In this document: positions 10,849-22,200 of the stretch, piece after piece
How positions within the stretch are numbered: the first letter of the stretch is position 1
How the letters are laid out: every line of letters begins with the position of its first letter
NCBI GenBank assembly: GCA_029204225.1
Contig: CM055102.1
Span: forward strand, 35,336,585-35,400,584
DNA from: Diphasiastrum complanatum
Lineage: Eukaryota > Streptophyta > Lycopodiopsida > Lycopodiales > Lycopodiaceae
Direction: 5' to 3'
Length of the DNA: 64,000 nt
The notes under the pieces: generated by a model
The model's input: the letters and a program-made list of their open reading frames with translations, nothing else
Databases searched by the model: none
Told to the model about the DNA's origin: nothing
Made by a program: the position numbers and the translations under genes

Positions 10849-11596
10849 ATATTGAGTTTGCATGCTAACATCTGTGATTGTACAAGAAATTGAGAGTTAA
10901 AGCAAGCAAAAAAACAGTTTTACACTTTTTCTCACCTTTTCCTTAAGTGTGCTTGGATCAAATTGGATTGGAACTGAATTTTCAGATCTAAAAAGTGGTA
11001 GTACGGAATTTTGGAATTTCGCACGTGTGAAAATCAGAGATTTTCAGTCCCTTCTATCTCCTTGCTTGTAGATCCAAAGATAGTGGTGTTATAGCTTGAT
11101 GGAAAGCTTATAATGTGTATTTTCCATAGAAATTGAAACCAAATCAATTTGATGTGTCTATCAAGAATTATAAGCTTTTAAAGGGGATAAAGGTAGGTCC
11201 AAAATTTGAGTGACTGCATTTTGATTTGATTCAACCTTGCTTTGTTCTGAATCCATTGTTTTGAACATCCTACACAAGAAACTGAAGATCAAGACTAAGT
11301 TTGAAGTAATTGAACAGCCTTTGAGTCTTCTGAGTGTCAATAGTATTTTCTTTTGAAGCATTTCACACGTACCAAAAGTAGGATTCAAACTTGCCAAAGT
11401 GTCTCAATCCACTTTGTGTGTTTGATCTAGATAATCTTGTCTTGTGGAATATTTGAGATCCATCTCAAATATAGTTGCAAGTGTTTCACATAGGAAGGTA
11501 GTACATCCTTGGAAATACCTATAGTGAAAGAGAGCAGCAACATTAAGTCTGATTGGAACAAGCTCAAACATATTGCAGTCCAATAACTAAGAAGCA
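10849..11596 (+). other. copia untranslated leader
   Basis: Sequence between the primer site and gag with no coding frame. It holds GCACGTGTGAA at about 11020, a motif also seen in the leader of the related copy at 42.3 kb. Confidence 0.6.
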
Positions 11597-12510
11597 CCTC
11601 TGGGAGGATATCTTCTAGAAGCAAATGAAAGACTAAATACTTCTAATTACTCAAATTGGAAGTTCAGAATGGAGTCTATTTTGATACTCCAGGATGTTAT
11701 GGACATTGTGCTTGGTGTTGAGGAGGAGCCTCAAGCACATGCTGAAATTCATAAGTATAGGAAGAGAGCTAGAATGGCTCTACATTTCATTAACATGAAT
11801 GCATCTAATGAAATTTTGAGAGAGACAGGATCTTGCACCACAACTAAAGATGCTTGGGATGCACTTAAGTCCATCTATGAAGCAAAACATACTTCTAGAA
11901 TACTCACTCTTAGGAATCAGATTTTTCAAAGTTTCCAAAGAAGTGAGGAGAGTGCATCAAACTATGTTCTGAGAGTTAAAATTTACATAGAGAGCTTTCC
12001 TGTGTTGGTGTTACTATTAACCAAAATGAGCTAGTTCAAGTCATTTTAAATGGCTTGAAAGATGACTATGATAATCTTGTTCAGTCTTTTGCCATTAAGG
12101 AGGAGTTGCCTAATCTAGAAACTCTCCAAGGAATTCTTATTTCTGAAGAAGCTAGGAAAAGATATAAACTTTCCAGGATGAACAAACTCGAGCATGGTGG
12201 AAGTGACAAAGCCCTCTTTGTCAAGGACAAGCATAAAGGAAGGAATAAGAACCAGTTTTCTCAAGCATCCAACAAAGACAAAGCCAAAGATCGAGACAAA
12301 GATGGTGAAGAGGATGATTCATCTCATCCCTCTACTTCAAAGACCAAGAAGAAGAAAGTGAAGTGTTTCTTCTGTGGCAAGAAGGGGCACTATGCCTCTA
12401 ATTGCTTTAAGAAGAAAAACCAACTCAAGCAAGCAAATCTCTCCAAAGAGATTGAAGAAGATTCTGTTGCAAGTGATAGAGAAGGATCACTTATGGTGTC
12501 CAGTTTTTCT
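11597..12510 (+). pseudogene. copia gag with CCHC knuckle
   Basis: The frame opens upstream of the Met at 11669 (YLLEANERL about 11600). It continues as a gag domain of the UBN2/retrotran_gag type (WDALKSIYEAKHTSRILTLRNQ region) and, after a frameshift near 12010, resumes as KDDYDNLVQSFAIKEELPNL. A Lys/Asp-rich linker then leads to the nucleocapsid knuckle CFFCGKKGHYASNC at 12364-12405, an intact CX2CX4HX4C. One frameshift and the lost start make it non-functional. A clearly related gag lies on the minus strand at 41.5-41.85 kb. Confidence 0.85.
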
Positions 12511-12904
12511 TCATCACCTTTCAAGAAAGATGGAGCTTGGTACATAGATAGTGGAGCTTCTTCACATATGTGTTGTTCAAAGGAGTCTTTTGACTCAATT
12601 GTACCTTACAAAGGACTTAAGAGATCATTTACACTACTAATGATCATGAATGCTCTATAGAAGAAATTGGCAACATTCCATTGAAACTTGCTTCTTCAAA
12701 AGTTCTTGCACTTTCTAATGTTCTTTTCATTCCAAAACTTACAAAGAACTTGATTAGTGTGGAAAAGTTGCTTGATAATGGTTGTGATGTAAAGTTCAAC
12801 TCCAAAACTTGCTTTATCAAGAAAAATGATGAGATCCTAGCTGATGGATCTAGATGTGGTGGAATTTTCAAGTTGAATTCTTATGTGAATGCAAACCTTT
12901 GTGA
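12511..12904 (+). pseudogene. copia aspartic protease
   Basis: WYIDSGASSHM at 12538-12570 carries the D-S-G catalytic triad of retroviral-type proteases in its usual copia setting. A frameshift near 12630 moves the rest (LSNVLFIPKLTKNLISVEKL, the flap and C-terminal strand) into another frame at 12681. The domain order gag, protease, integrase, RT is the standard Ty1/copia order. Confidence 0.85.
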
Positions 12905-13992
12905 AGTTGCTTTGTTATCTAATGAGGAGTTGTGGCATAGACGGTTGGGGCATCCTAATTTTAAATCTATGTCTTCTATGGTCAAAAAAGTGAAGGCTAT
13001 AGGTCTTCCAAAATCTCTTTCCAAAGAGTTCAAGCCTTGTGAGGCTTGTGCTATTGCAAAATCACATAGAAAGTTATATCAGAAGTCTTTTATCAAGACT
13101 ACTCATCCTTTGGAGCTTATACACTCAGATGTTCATTTTTCCTCTTCTAAAAGTATTGGTGGTGCAACATGTTTTGTCACCTTTATTGATGACTTTACTA
13201 GATATACTTGGTGTATCTACTTTCTTCAAAAGCTATGGTATTTGATCACTTTCTAATTTTCAAAGCTTATGTTGAAAAACATTTTTCTTTCAAAGTTAAA
13301 GCTTTAAGATGTGATGGAGGAGGGGAATACATCTCCAACAAGTTTCATGAATATTGTGAAGGTGAAGGTATAAAGAGAGAGTTTTCTTGTGCTATTCTCC
13401 ATCTCAAAATGGAGTTGCTGAGAGGAAAAACAGATCTTTATGTGAATGTGCTAAAGCAATCCGAGTTGAAGCTTCTTTGCCTACTGAATATTGGGGTGAA
13501 GTTATAAATTGTGCAAACTATTTGTGCAATAAATTACCTCACAATGCACTTGCTGGAAAATCACCTTTTGAAGTCTTGTTTAAGAAGAAACCTAAGGTAG
13601 ATCACCTTAGAGTTTTTGGTTGTGCTTGCTTTGTTCATGTAACCTTGGAAACAAGGAAAAGACATGATCCAAACTCTATTAAAGGGATCATGGTTGGATA
13701 TGCATCCAACAAGAAAGCTTATAGAATCTATGTTCCCTCTACCTCAACTACAATTGAGAGTAGGGATGTTATATTCAATGAGGATCAAAGATACATTCTT
13801 GAGGAGGCCGAGTTCAAAGATTCTCACAAAGATACTCCAATCATCACCCTTGAAGACTATCATGGAGAGATGGGGCCGAGAATTGAGGAGGAATCACCTC
13901 GAATCTTTTCACCAAGGAGATCTCAAAGAGAAAGATCCGAGCCTAGGAGGCTTACTTATGAAAATAGAGGCAAGCAAGTGGAACTCAACTAA
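12905..13992 (+). pseudogene. copia integrase
   Basis: The pre-integrase zinc module LWHRRLGHPN ... PCEACAIAKSH shows the full H-H-C-C set. The core shows HSDVHF (first Asp, about 13125), CDGGGEY (second Asp, about 13310) and VAERKN (Glu, about 13415). The three acidic residues are all present, but frameshifts at about 13235 and 13390 split the core. The C-terminal part (HLRVFGCACFVH, GIMVGYASNKKAYRIY, SRDVIFNE) is typical of copia integrase. Confidence 0.88.
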
Positions 13993-15497
13993 TTGTGCTT
14001 ATTTTATTTCACATGAGGAGCCAAAGGATGTATACGATGCACTTAATTCAAAGGAATGGTATCTTGCCATGAAGGAGGAATATGATGCTTTGATGACCAA
14101 TAAGACATGGGAGCTTGTGGATCTTCCATCCAACAAGCACACCAATGGTTGCAAGTGGGTTTTTCGAGTCAAGTATAATCAAGATGGCACGATTAACAAG
14201 TACAAGGCTAGACTTTGTGCTAAGGGTTTTGCTCAAGTTTATGGACTTGATTATGAGGAGGCTTTTGCTCCAGTTGCAAAAATGGTATCAATTAGAATCA
14301 TAATTTCTATTGCTTGTTTTTTCAATTGGCAAGCTCTTCAACTAGATGTCTCTAATGCATTTTTGAATGAATATCTAGAAGAAGAGATTTATATGGATCA
14401 GCCTATTGGGTTCATCCATGACAAAGACAAAGTTTGCTTGCTCTTCAAAAGTCTATATGGACTAAAGCAAGCTCCAAGGTCATGGTATTCTCGACTTAAC
14501 ACCTTTATTGAGTCACTAGGATTTAATCTTAGTAACTATGATCCTTCCTTGTATGTCAAGTTTTTTGATAAAGATATTGTCATCCTTCTTATTTATGTTG
14601 ATGTTATCATTCTAACAGGAAGTTGTATCAAGTTAGTTGAGGAAACCAAGATTGCACTTGGAAAAGAGTTCAAGATACAAGATCTTGGAAAAATTCACTA
14701 CATACTAGGATTAGAGATTGACTTTCTTAAAGATAAAGCTTTTGTATGTCAATCCAAGTATGCTCTTTCAATGTTAAAAAAGTTCAATATGTTAGATTGT
14801 AAGAGTATAGAAACTCTTATGGAGCAAAATGTAAAAGACCCTAACAAAGGTGATGAAAGATCCTTCGTGGACATCACTCTTTTTAGGAGTCTTATAGGCT
14901 CCTTAATTTGGCTCACAATAACTAAACCTGACATAAGATTTAGTGTTCATAAGTTGAGCCAGGCTATGCAAAATCCTACTCTTTATCATTGGAAAATGGC
15001 CAAGAGAATGCTTAGATATATATCTTCAACTTTTCGATCTTTGTTGGTTATTCTGACTCGAATTTTGCAAGTGATAGAGCAGATCGAAAATCTACAAGTG
15101 CTTATGTCATATATCTTGGAGGAAACTTGATATCTTGGCTTTTCAAAAAAACAAGATACTGTATCACTCTCATGTTGTGAAGCTGAGTATAAGGCACTCA
15201 CTACAACAACAAAGGAAGTGCCTTAAAGGATGCTAGTGGAGCTAAAGACAATCATGGAAGATGATCTACCTATGATCATGTGTGACAACATTTCAGCCCA
15301 AGCCCTTGCCAACAATCCAATATTCCATGGAAGGAGCAAACATATTGAAGTGGCACATCACTTCGTGAGAGAGAAGCTCATTGGAGGGGAAATCTACTTG
15401 GAGCACATCGACACATCATCTTGTATTGCTAATATGCTCACCAAACCTTTGAGCAAGAGTTCCTTCATCAAGCATAGAGCCATATCACTCTTCCAAA
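13993..15497 (+). pseudogene. copia RT-RNase H, YVDV mutant, 3' end cut
   Basis: A 400-residue near-open stretch encodes the copia reverse transcriptase: WELVDLP, GCKWVFRVKYN, LDVSNAFLNE, SLYGLKQAPR, then the catalytic box at 14594-14605. The box reads Y-V-D-V instead of Y-V-D-D, so one metal-binding Asp is lost. RNase H follows with frameshifts: SCCEAEYKAL at about 15170, NPIFHGRSKHIEV at about 15315 and the copia terminal motif ANMLTKPL at about 15430. At about 15497 the copia sequence stops and antisense Ty3 gag begins. The polypurine tract and the whole 3' LTR are missing. Confidence 0.9.
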
Positions 15498-16342
15498 GCC
15501 TTTCGCCTTTAGTTGTTGACGACTTATCCTCGATGGTTTTTGTGTCGCCCTTTCGCTTGGATCGTCGTTTACTTATTTTATCTCCTTTATCAGCTTCTGA
15601 TTTCGATGAATCACTGCTATCAGACTCCGAGCTTGAAGAACTAGAGCTTGATTCAGTATCCGAATCATCTTCGCTATCTCTAGAATCAGTTTTAGACTTA
15701 CGAGATCTTTCAGTTGAGCCTCGCTTTTGTGCTAGTTTTGAGGTCTCGAAGTTTTCAGCTTTAGCTATTACTGCTGCTAAGGAGGTCATGTCCCCTTGTC
15801 TGCAATACCGATCAATCTTTGGTGGTAAACCAGCCAAAAACCATTTCTTGACCTTACGTGTATATTTTTGAAGGGATTTTTTCAGTTTTCTTCTGAACAT
15901 TATTCAGACGTCCAAGAATTTTGGATTTATAACCGATTTCTCTAAACTGGTTCAGAAACGCATCTTTCAGTAGTAACCAGGTTCCTACACGGCCTGGTTC
16001 AACTTGACTGTACCATATGCGTGCCTGCTTTCTCAGCAGACTAGAAAAGATTCCCAGTTTGTCTACGTCAGTTCCTTTGTTATTTGCATTAGCAATGGAC
16101 TCAAATTGCGAGACATAGCTATCTGCATCATCTAAAGTAGTCCCTTTAAAATAATCGTACTTAATTTTTGAGATAGAAGTGAAACGTGCAGCAAGACCCT
16201 CCATACCGAAGCTAATTGGGAGTTCAAGTAACTGGGCAGTGATCTCGTCGAGATTTTTTCGACTCGCAATCTCACTTCGTCTTCGTAAAAATTTCTCTCT
16301 AAGATTACAATATTGTTCTAATCGGGATTCTCTATCTGACAT
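15498..16342 (-). pseudogene. Ty3 element gag
   Basis: It starts with Met at 16342 on the minus strand. A Ty3 gag capsid domain is readable (FTSISKIKYDYFKGTTLDDADSYVSQFE region, then ARIWYSQ and LKDAFLNQFRE). A frameshift near 15880 leads into the second half (KWFLAGLPPKIDRYC, then a long Ser/Asp/Glu-rich tail). The tail is cut at about 15498 by the copia element, before any zinc knuckle. The gag lies 52 bp from the tRNA-Asp primer site, in the correct order for a minus-strand element whose 5' LTR is on the right. Confidence 0.85.
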
Positions 16343-16394
16343 ACACTAGAAATGAAGATGGATGTGTCAGTTTTCTTATAACTTTCCTAAACTA

Positions 16395-16412
16395 TCCCTG
16401 ACAATGGTGCCA
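16395..16412 (-). other. primer binding site (tRNA-Asp)
   Basis: The minus strand reads TGGCACCATTGTCAGGGA. This matches the complement of the 3' end of plant tRNA-Asp(GTC), TGGCGCCGTTGCCGGGGA, at 14 of 18 positions. All four differences are transitions and three are CpG to CA, as expected from decay of methylated cytosine. Confidence 0.85.
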
Positions 16413-16424
16413 AAAATAGGTATA

Positions 16425-17693
16425 TGTCGTACTATACCAATAAGATTAATATAGATTTTGTAGTAAATAATGTCGAACCCACAGAGGATAGCGTTAAAAA
16501 GTCATGTATTTAATACAATTTATGATTTATTTCGAGTGAAGTGGCTTTGGGCGTTATTTAGGTTGTCAACAGACATTAGAAAGTAACCAGCATTACTTGC
16601 GTTTGGGGTGCCTAGTGTTAATAATTTCAGAACAACAGTCTTGCCGCTATCAAATCGAATGAAGTGCATTGTATAGATGAGATGTTATTAGAGTAGTGTA
16701 ACAATACTACACTCTGGCTGATTAAGGTGTCAACAGAGAGTCGAGAAATGTTCGATGTATTCGTGGTTGTGCAAACAATTAATTAATTGCATTCACGAAC
16801 TGTTTGTTTCTAGACAAAAGTCCTCAACAACTTAAGTCCAAGGTTATGGTTAAAGAACACAAATAGTTTTAGAGCACATTAGAAACTTACGTTAGTTACA
16901 AGCAAGAACACAGATCAAAGACTCAAGTCTTCAGACAGAGACTGTTATCTCAAATGTATACATACAGTTTTATTCAATGATTGTGCTAGACTGTACCAAA
17001 TGTTATTCGAGTGCCAAAAAGAAAGTAATCGCGACAGACGAATAAGATGATTTTAAGACAGTTCCTTAGAGCATATTTATGGACATGCAGCAAACGACTG
17101 TAATGCGCTAGAGAGGCTATCTAACCAGAGAGCAATTCATGTAATGCATTAGAGATTGCTAGTAGACTCAGGATCACTCACACTCAATAGTGCGGAGAAC
17201 AGAGATAAGGGAGAATAACTCTCAACACTCTATTCACTACTTCAACCTCTTACAAATACATAAACTCTTTCTCTCTCGATGGTCGAGACTGAAGCGTGTG
17301 AGCAATATATGTTCTACGGGACGAACAAACACACCTCTAAAACTATAGGTGCGTCGCTCCCGCAAAAAGGTCTAGTTAACAATTAGGTTGAGTATATGTT
17401 CAATTATACCATAAGAGGTATATTTAACTAAGAGTTAAAATTACTCTAGTTTAACATGCCAATTCATATCTAGTCGTTTCGCATGGATGACCCAGTTAAG
17501 GCTATCCAAGGCAATGTCTTCTCTTTTAAATGCCTCGTCCTTAAATACAAGGCAAGTACTTAGGGGATATATTCTCAAAAAATGACTTAGGCCTCTTCAT
17601 GGTTTATATTTATCCAGCTCATATCTTCATTTTCGAGTATATCATGCCATATTTAGGTTGATATTCAATATTTAACAATTTCGTGGCATCACA
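16425..17693 (-). repeat. Ty3 element 5' LTR
   Basis: About 1.27 kb on the minus strand, starting TGTGATGCC at 17693 and ending ...ACGACA at 16425, 12 bp before the primer site. It shares about 1.07 kb with 3002-4069. The inner 200 bp have no counterpart in the truncated left copy. Confidence 0.8.
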
Positions 17694-18252
17694 TCTCTCT
17701 TCGCATTTTTTGCAAGAAGCTGAAGGTGCCCTCAAAAGACAATGATGTCTTTAAAACAGTTTAATGCTTGAAAATAGATGACCTTCGGGATTATCTCTCT
17801 CTTTGTATTTTTCGCAAAGTGCCGAAGGTGTGTTAAAAACAAAGTTCTGAACTATGCAAGTGTCGCATTTTGGGAAATGCAAAAAAGTCAAAGCTGTTGA
17901 AAACATAGTGTATTTATACAGACTTGTTCTAAATGCAAGTTTTGTGGAAGTCCTTGAAGATGGCCAAGTCTTCAATGACTTCAAGTTTTTAGACTTGACA
18001 TCTGAACTTTGAAATTATGACAGGATTGGTTACCCTTTGCTAGAAATCTGCTGGAAGCCCGTTGTAGACGTTCTTCAAATAAATTGGCTGTGTAAGTTTG
18101 TGATTCCTGCAGGTATCAGATGAGCATATGTAGAACCAAAGTTGGTTTCATCTGACCCTAGATCAATGATCAATAAACATGCAGGAAGAATCATGAAATA
18201 AAAAAAAATTAGTCATTCACCAAGGAGACAACTGTGGGCTTAATTTTCAACA
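17694..18252 (-). repeat. copia 3' LTR (second element), cut by Ty3 element
   Basis: On the minus strand, TGTTGAAAATTAAGCCC begins at 18252 directly after a G-rich purine tract that follows a copia RNase H end. A TATA-like TATAAATACAC lies at about 17905-17915. The far end meets the Ty3 5' LTR at 17693, so the Ty3 element probably inserted here. Full LTR length is unknown. Confidence 0.65.
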
Positions 18253-18262
18253 ATCCCCCTTA
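18253..18262 (-). promoter_or_regulatory. polypurine tract of copia element
   Basis: AAGGGGGATT on the minus strand immediately before the TGTTG LTR start. Confidence 0.7.
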
Positions 18263-18798
18263 AGGTCACGGTTGGTGCCTTGGTATCTTCGTCAGGTTCA
18301 GCTTGTTGAAGAATTTCTGGTGCTTGATCTTGGGAAGCGCTTTGATGAAGATGTCTGCGACCATTTCTATTGTGGAGCAGTATTGAAGGATCACTTGCCC
18401 TGAAAAATCTTTCTCCTGAATGAAATGATACTGGATTTCTATGTGCCTGGATTTGCCATGAAATATGGGATTCAGTGACAGTGAAATACAACTCAAGTTT
18501 TCACATAGAATGGTGGTAGTATTAAACTGAGTGTGATGTAAGTCGTGAAGTAATAACCTAATCCATACAGCTTCTTTTGAAGCTTGACATGTTGCAATGT
18601 ACTCTGCCTCGGTCGAAGAAAGACAACTGATTTATGCTTTCTTGAGCTCCACGAAATCGGTCCCCCTGCCAGATAGAAACAGAACCCGGAGGTACATTTT
18701 CTGGTAGAGACTGTTCCTCTCCAATCTGAGTCGGAGTAGCCTCGCAGGACAAGTGGGTCGTTAGCATTTCCATCGTAACATGTGTCAAGAATCGTCAA
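18263..18798 (-). pseudogene. copia RNase H C-terminal part
   Basis: Two minus-strand frames hold copia RNase H signatures. The first has LRGYSDSDWRG and TSGFCFYLAGGPISW (18600-18798). The second has NPIFHGKSRHIEIQYHFI and MVADIFIKALP (18270-18496). The catalytic Glu region (usually STAEAEY) is frameshifted and unreadable. The end of the domain runs into a polypurine tract and LTR, so this is the 3' end of an element otherwise missing except for a possible gag start at 19.06 kb. It differs in sequence from the copia element at 10-15 kb. Confidence 0.82.
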
Positions 18799-18896
18799 AA
18801 ATTGGCAAATCTAGCTTGATAAAAAACCATGTAGTATAATGTAAATTTTGTACATAAGTCAATTCCACACATGTGAGGCTCTATACACATTTTGTT

Positions 18897-19058
18897 TTAG
18901 AAGACACGCTCATGGATTCCCATTGCCGTGAGCAAAGGCTCGATGAGATTCATCCACTCTGCCACTGTGCTTGTGTTAGGAAGCAACATGGTGTCCGCTG
19001 AGGTCATAACATCATGTAGAACGACATGGCGGGGATAAACACTAGTATCACTTGACAT
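18897..19058 (-). pseudogene. possible copia gag start with TATA box
   Basis: A Met at 19058 (minus) opens a 53-residue stretch ending TVAEWMNLIEPLLTAMGIHERVF. This resembles the W-x-x-x-M/L...GLW beginning of copia gag domains. Upstream on the same strand, CCTATAAAAGGG (about 19206-19217) is a good TATA box about 150 bp before the Met. No primer site lies between them, so host origin cannot be excluded. If it is gag, a deletion of nearly the whole element joins it to the RNase H at 18.8 kb. Confidence 0.35.
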
Positions 19059-19229
19059 GATGGCAAAGAAAAACAGGTAAAAACTGAGAGTGGAAGGCTT
19101 GAAAGTGTATAAGAAGGCAATGAAAAAGTTTCGAAAAATCTTGGTCGGGAAAAAAATTCGTAAGAGCTTTGCTAGCACAAGTGAGAAATGACATCGAAAT
19201 CAGCCCTTTTATAGGCTAATTTTGAGGGT

Positions 19230-22200
19230 CTATTAGACAAAGTACTAGTTTGGCTAATCACTTATGGACAAAAATTTTCAATCATATTCAGTACTGTGAA
19301 AATAGCTTCCAGAATTCTTTTGACAAAGGTTCCTGACCAATGGTGTAGCTCGGCGAAGGTTTTTAGGTAAGCGTTCAACTCTCGCCTAAGTGCATCCTTC
19401 GTCTAGGTACTGCATTTAATGAAAATTTGCAGGATTTGAAACCTATGCCCAACCTAATTTTGGCATTTTAAATCCATCTGTCATGTCAACGAAGGTTCAT
19501 AATGAGGTGAACGAATCCTTAAAAGGTGATTTGGCCTTGAATGGTAGGCTGGTGATGAATGCCAAATGATCAATAATAATCTTTTAATGAATGTTATTAT
19601 GAAATTACAATTTATAATATTTATATAAATTCAAAGTCTTAAACAATTGATAAATTTTATTAAAATTCATTGTATTTTCAAAATTTTAAAATTTTGAAAT
19701 ATATGAATATGATGACAAGTTTTAAATTATGAGATTAACGATAATATTTTTTTTCTCAAAAAAGTTTATTATTTTTAAAAGTCATATATTAACTAGATAT
19801 TTAAAATATTTTTATTTAAAATAGTAATTAGTTTGAATATGTATTGGTGTTTATATTTTGTAGACTTTTGTAACTATCTACAAATTATTATTTTTAGAGA
19901 TAAAAATTTTAAAATTTTTGATTTGAATTTATATTACAGATATAAAAAGTTATTTTTTTAAAACAAGCTCTTTCAGACAATATTTTGAAACATTTGTTAT
20001 TAAGTAGTTTTTTAAATAAGTAGAATAATATTTTTTCTGTTGATTTTAGTATTTTTATGTTTAATGCTTTTGTTTTAAATTGATTAATTTAGAATATTTG
20101 CAAATCATATGAGAATTTTATTAAATATCTATATCTTAATTTCTTAGCATGATCATAATTTTTGACAAAATTTCGATATTTTTTCAGTGTGATGATATAT
20201 ATTTGCAAAGCACTTTGGATATCGGCATTTAAAAAAAAAATAAAAATTAAAAAAAAAGGGTCTCCATGTCATTTCTCTTTTTTTGGTCACCATGTTATTT
20301 ATAATAAAAAATCATTACAGGATGATTCATAGAAGATTTAGACTTAACATAAATAGCCACAAACGGTTGTTAATGAAGGCCATATATTTTTACTAATTTT
20401 CTAGACCATGTACACTTTGGAAAATATTTCTATATATTTGAGACAATCTTGAAGTCATTTAGAACATAGTCTTTTTTTTTTTTTTTGAAAGCTTGTCATC
20501 GAAAGTTATGAAATTTGTATCTTGGTAGAAATTTCGGCCTGATAATGCATATTAAAATATTACAAGAGAGTGTAACCAATTTTGAGTAAGAAATCAAAAT
20601 TCAATAGATTCAAGCTACATACAAAGTATTTATATTGAAATTTTGCAAATGTCAAATAAACAGCAGTGTTGGTATTTATGATCTGTTGTGCATGTTTGTC
20701 ATTCCAACCTTTATGCAATTTCAACAATTTATATGCTTGTCTTTCCATCCTTACATTGTAGATGATTCTCTTGTCTTTGTCTTACTTGTCAAAGCAACAT
20801 GCCAGACCATACTTAAACTAAAAAGCAAAATAGAAAAAATCACTGAAATAGCTCCAAATAAACTCATAATTGGAAGTCACTTAAAATGTGTATTAACATT
20901 GAAGAGAAAATTCACATATACGCAGCAATCTCCCATTGACTCCAAAATAAAAGCATTTAGGAATATCATGTTGCAACAATGTAAGCTCTGATCAAATGTG
21001 ATTCAATGTCCAATCCTCTGCCACCTCAATTGTTGTAATAATAGATCATTTTGCTTCACCGGGATTTCTATTTGAGCTTGATAATTCAATGTAAGATCTT
21101 AATCTAATGCTTTCCATCCATTGTTAACTTTAGACCATCTTCTATAATAAAATGTTAAAGAAAGCATTTGTTTTTCTAAATGATATCTAAATTGCATTAG
21201 CGATTTATTAACTATGCAATTGATGTTGCCATTACCTTTTTTATCCCAATTTTGATAATCTGGAGGTCTAATAACATGTCATGCGTTAAATCGTTAGAAA
21301 TGAACATTGTCACTAAAACATCTACAAATATGCACAAGGCAAAAACTAATACAATATATTGATTTTGGAATCCGTGCTATATTTCATACAGTTTTGAATG
21401 TCCATAAAAGACCGTGATTGAAGGCTATGCTATGATAGAACATGGATGAATCCATTATTCACTTGAAAAAGAGAGTAGCAATATCGCCTCCAATTTTCCA
21501 CCTAAACCATTTAAGGATGGTGTGTAAGATGAATCATAGAAGATTGAAATCTAAAATTCTATCTTTCCAAAAGCTCCTAAAATCCATATTTGATTTTTTT
21601 TTAAGTAAAAAATTACCTCTTGATGAGACATGCATTAACACCTAAAATTTCTATAGATACATGGTGTCTAAGAGCCATCAGAGTTTTCTTCATTACAAAC
21701 AAAAATAAATGCAATATTACTTTGTTGTCTATGGCTACTAGAAGCAATCACAAAGCTATGAGAAGATGAATAGCAGAGTTTGAAACAAAAACATGATGAA
21801 ATAAAAATAAGAAACCAACTTTTAATAAATATCGATCGTCTTTCATAAATCACATATGTTATTCTAACTATGGTAACTTCAAAATAGACTTATGTTAACC
21901 ACAAGTGTTAGGCCTCAGGCACTCGAAAAACTTGCAAGTAGCAAGTATGGTCCAATCACAAGTCAAGACCTTGCCCGACGGGAGTTTTGAATTGTACAAA
22001 AATATGACCAGAAATGTAATTTGGTTGGCTAGTGGCTTCTACAACTTGTGATGTTTTGAGCTTTTCGTCAAGCTGTGTCATCATCTGCTCCATTTGTGTT
22101 TGCTGCTTTTTATTTAATCCTTTCAATTCACCCATTGTTGCAACATTGGTAGATGTCGTAGTGTGGCGGTTTGACCTAATGTATAAGGTGTCAAAACTAG

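Noticed and set aside
15230-15871. 213-codon frame on plus strand
   Set aside because: Its first half is copia RNase H and its second half is the antisense of the Ty3 gag Ser/Asp tail. It is a junction artefact, not a gene.
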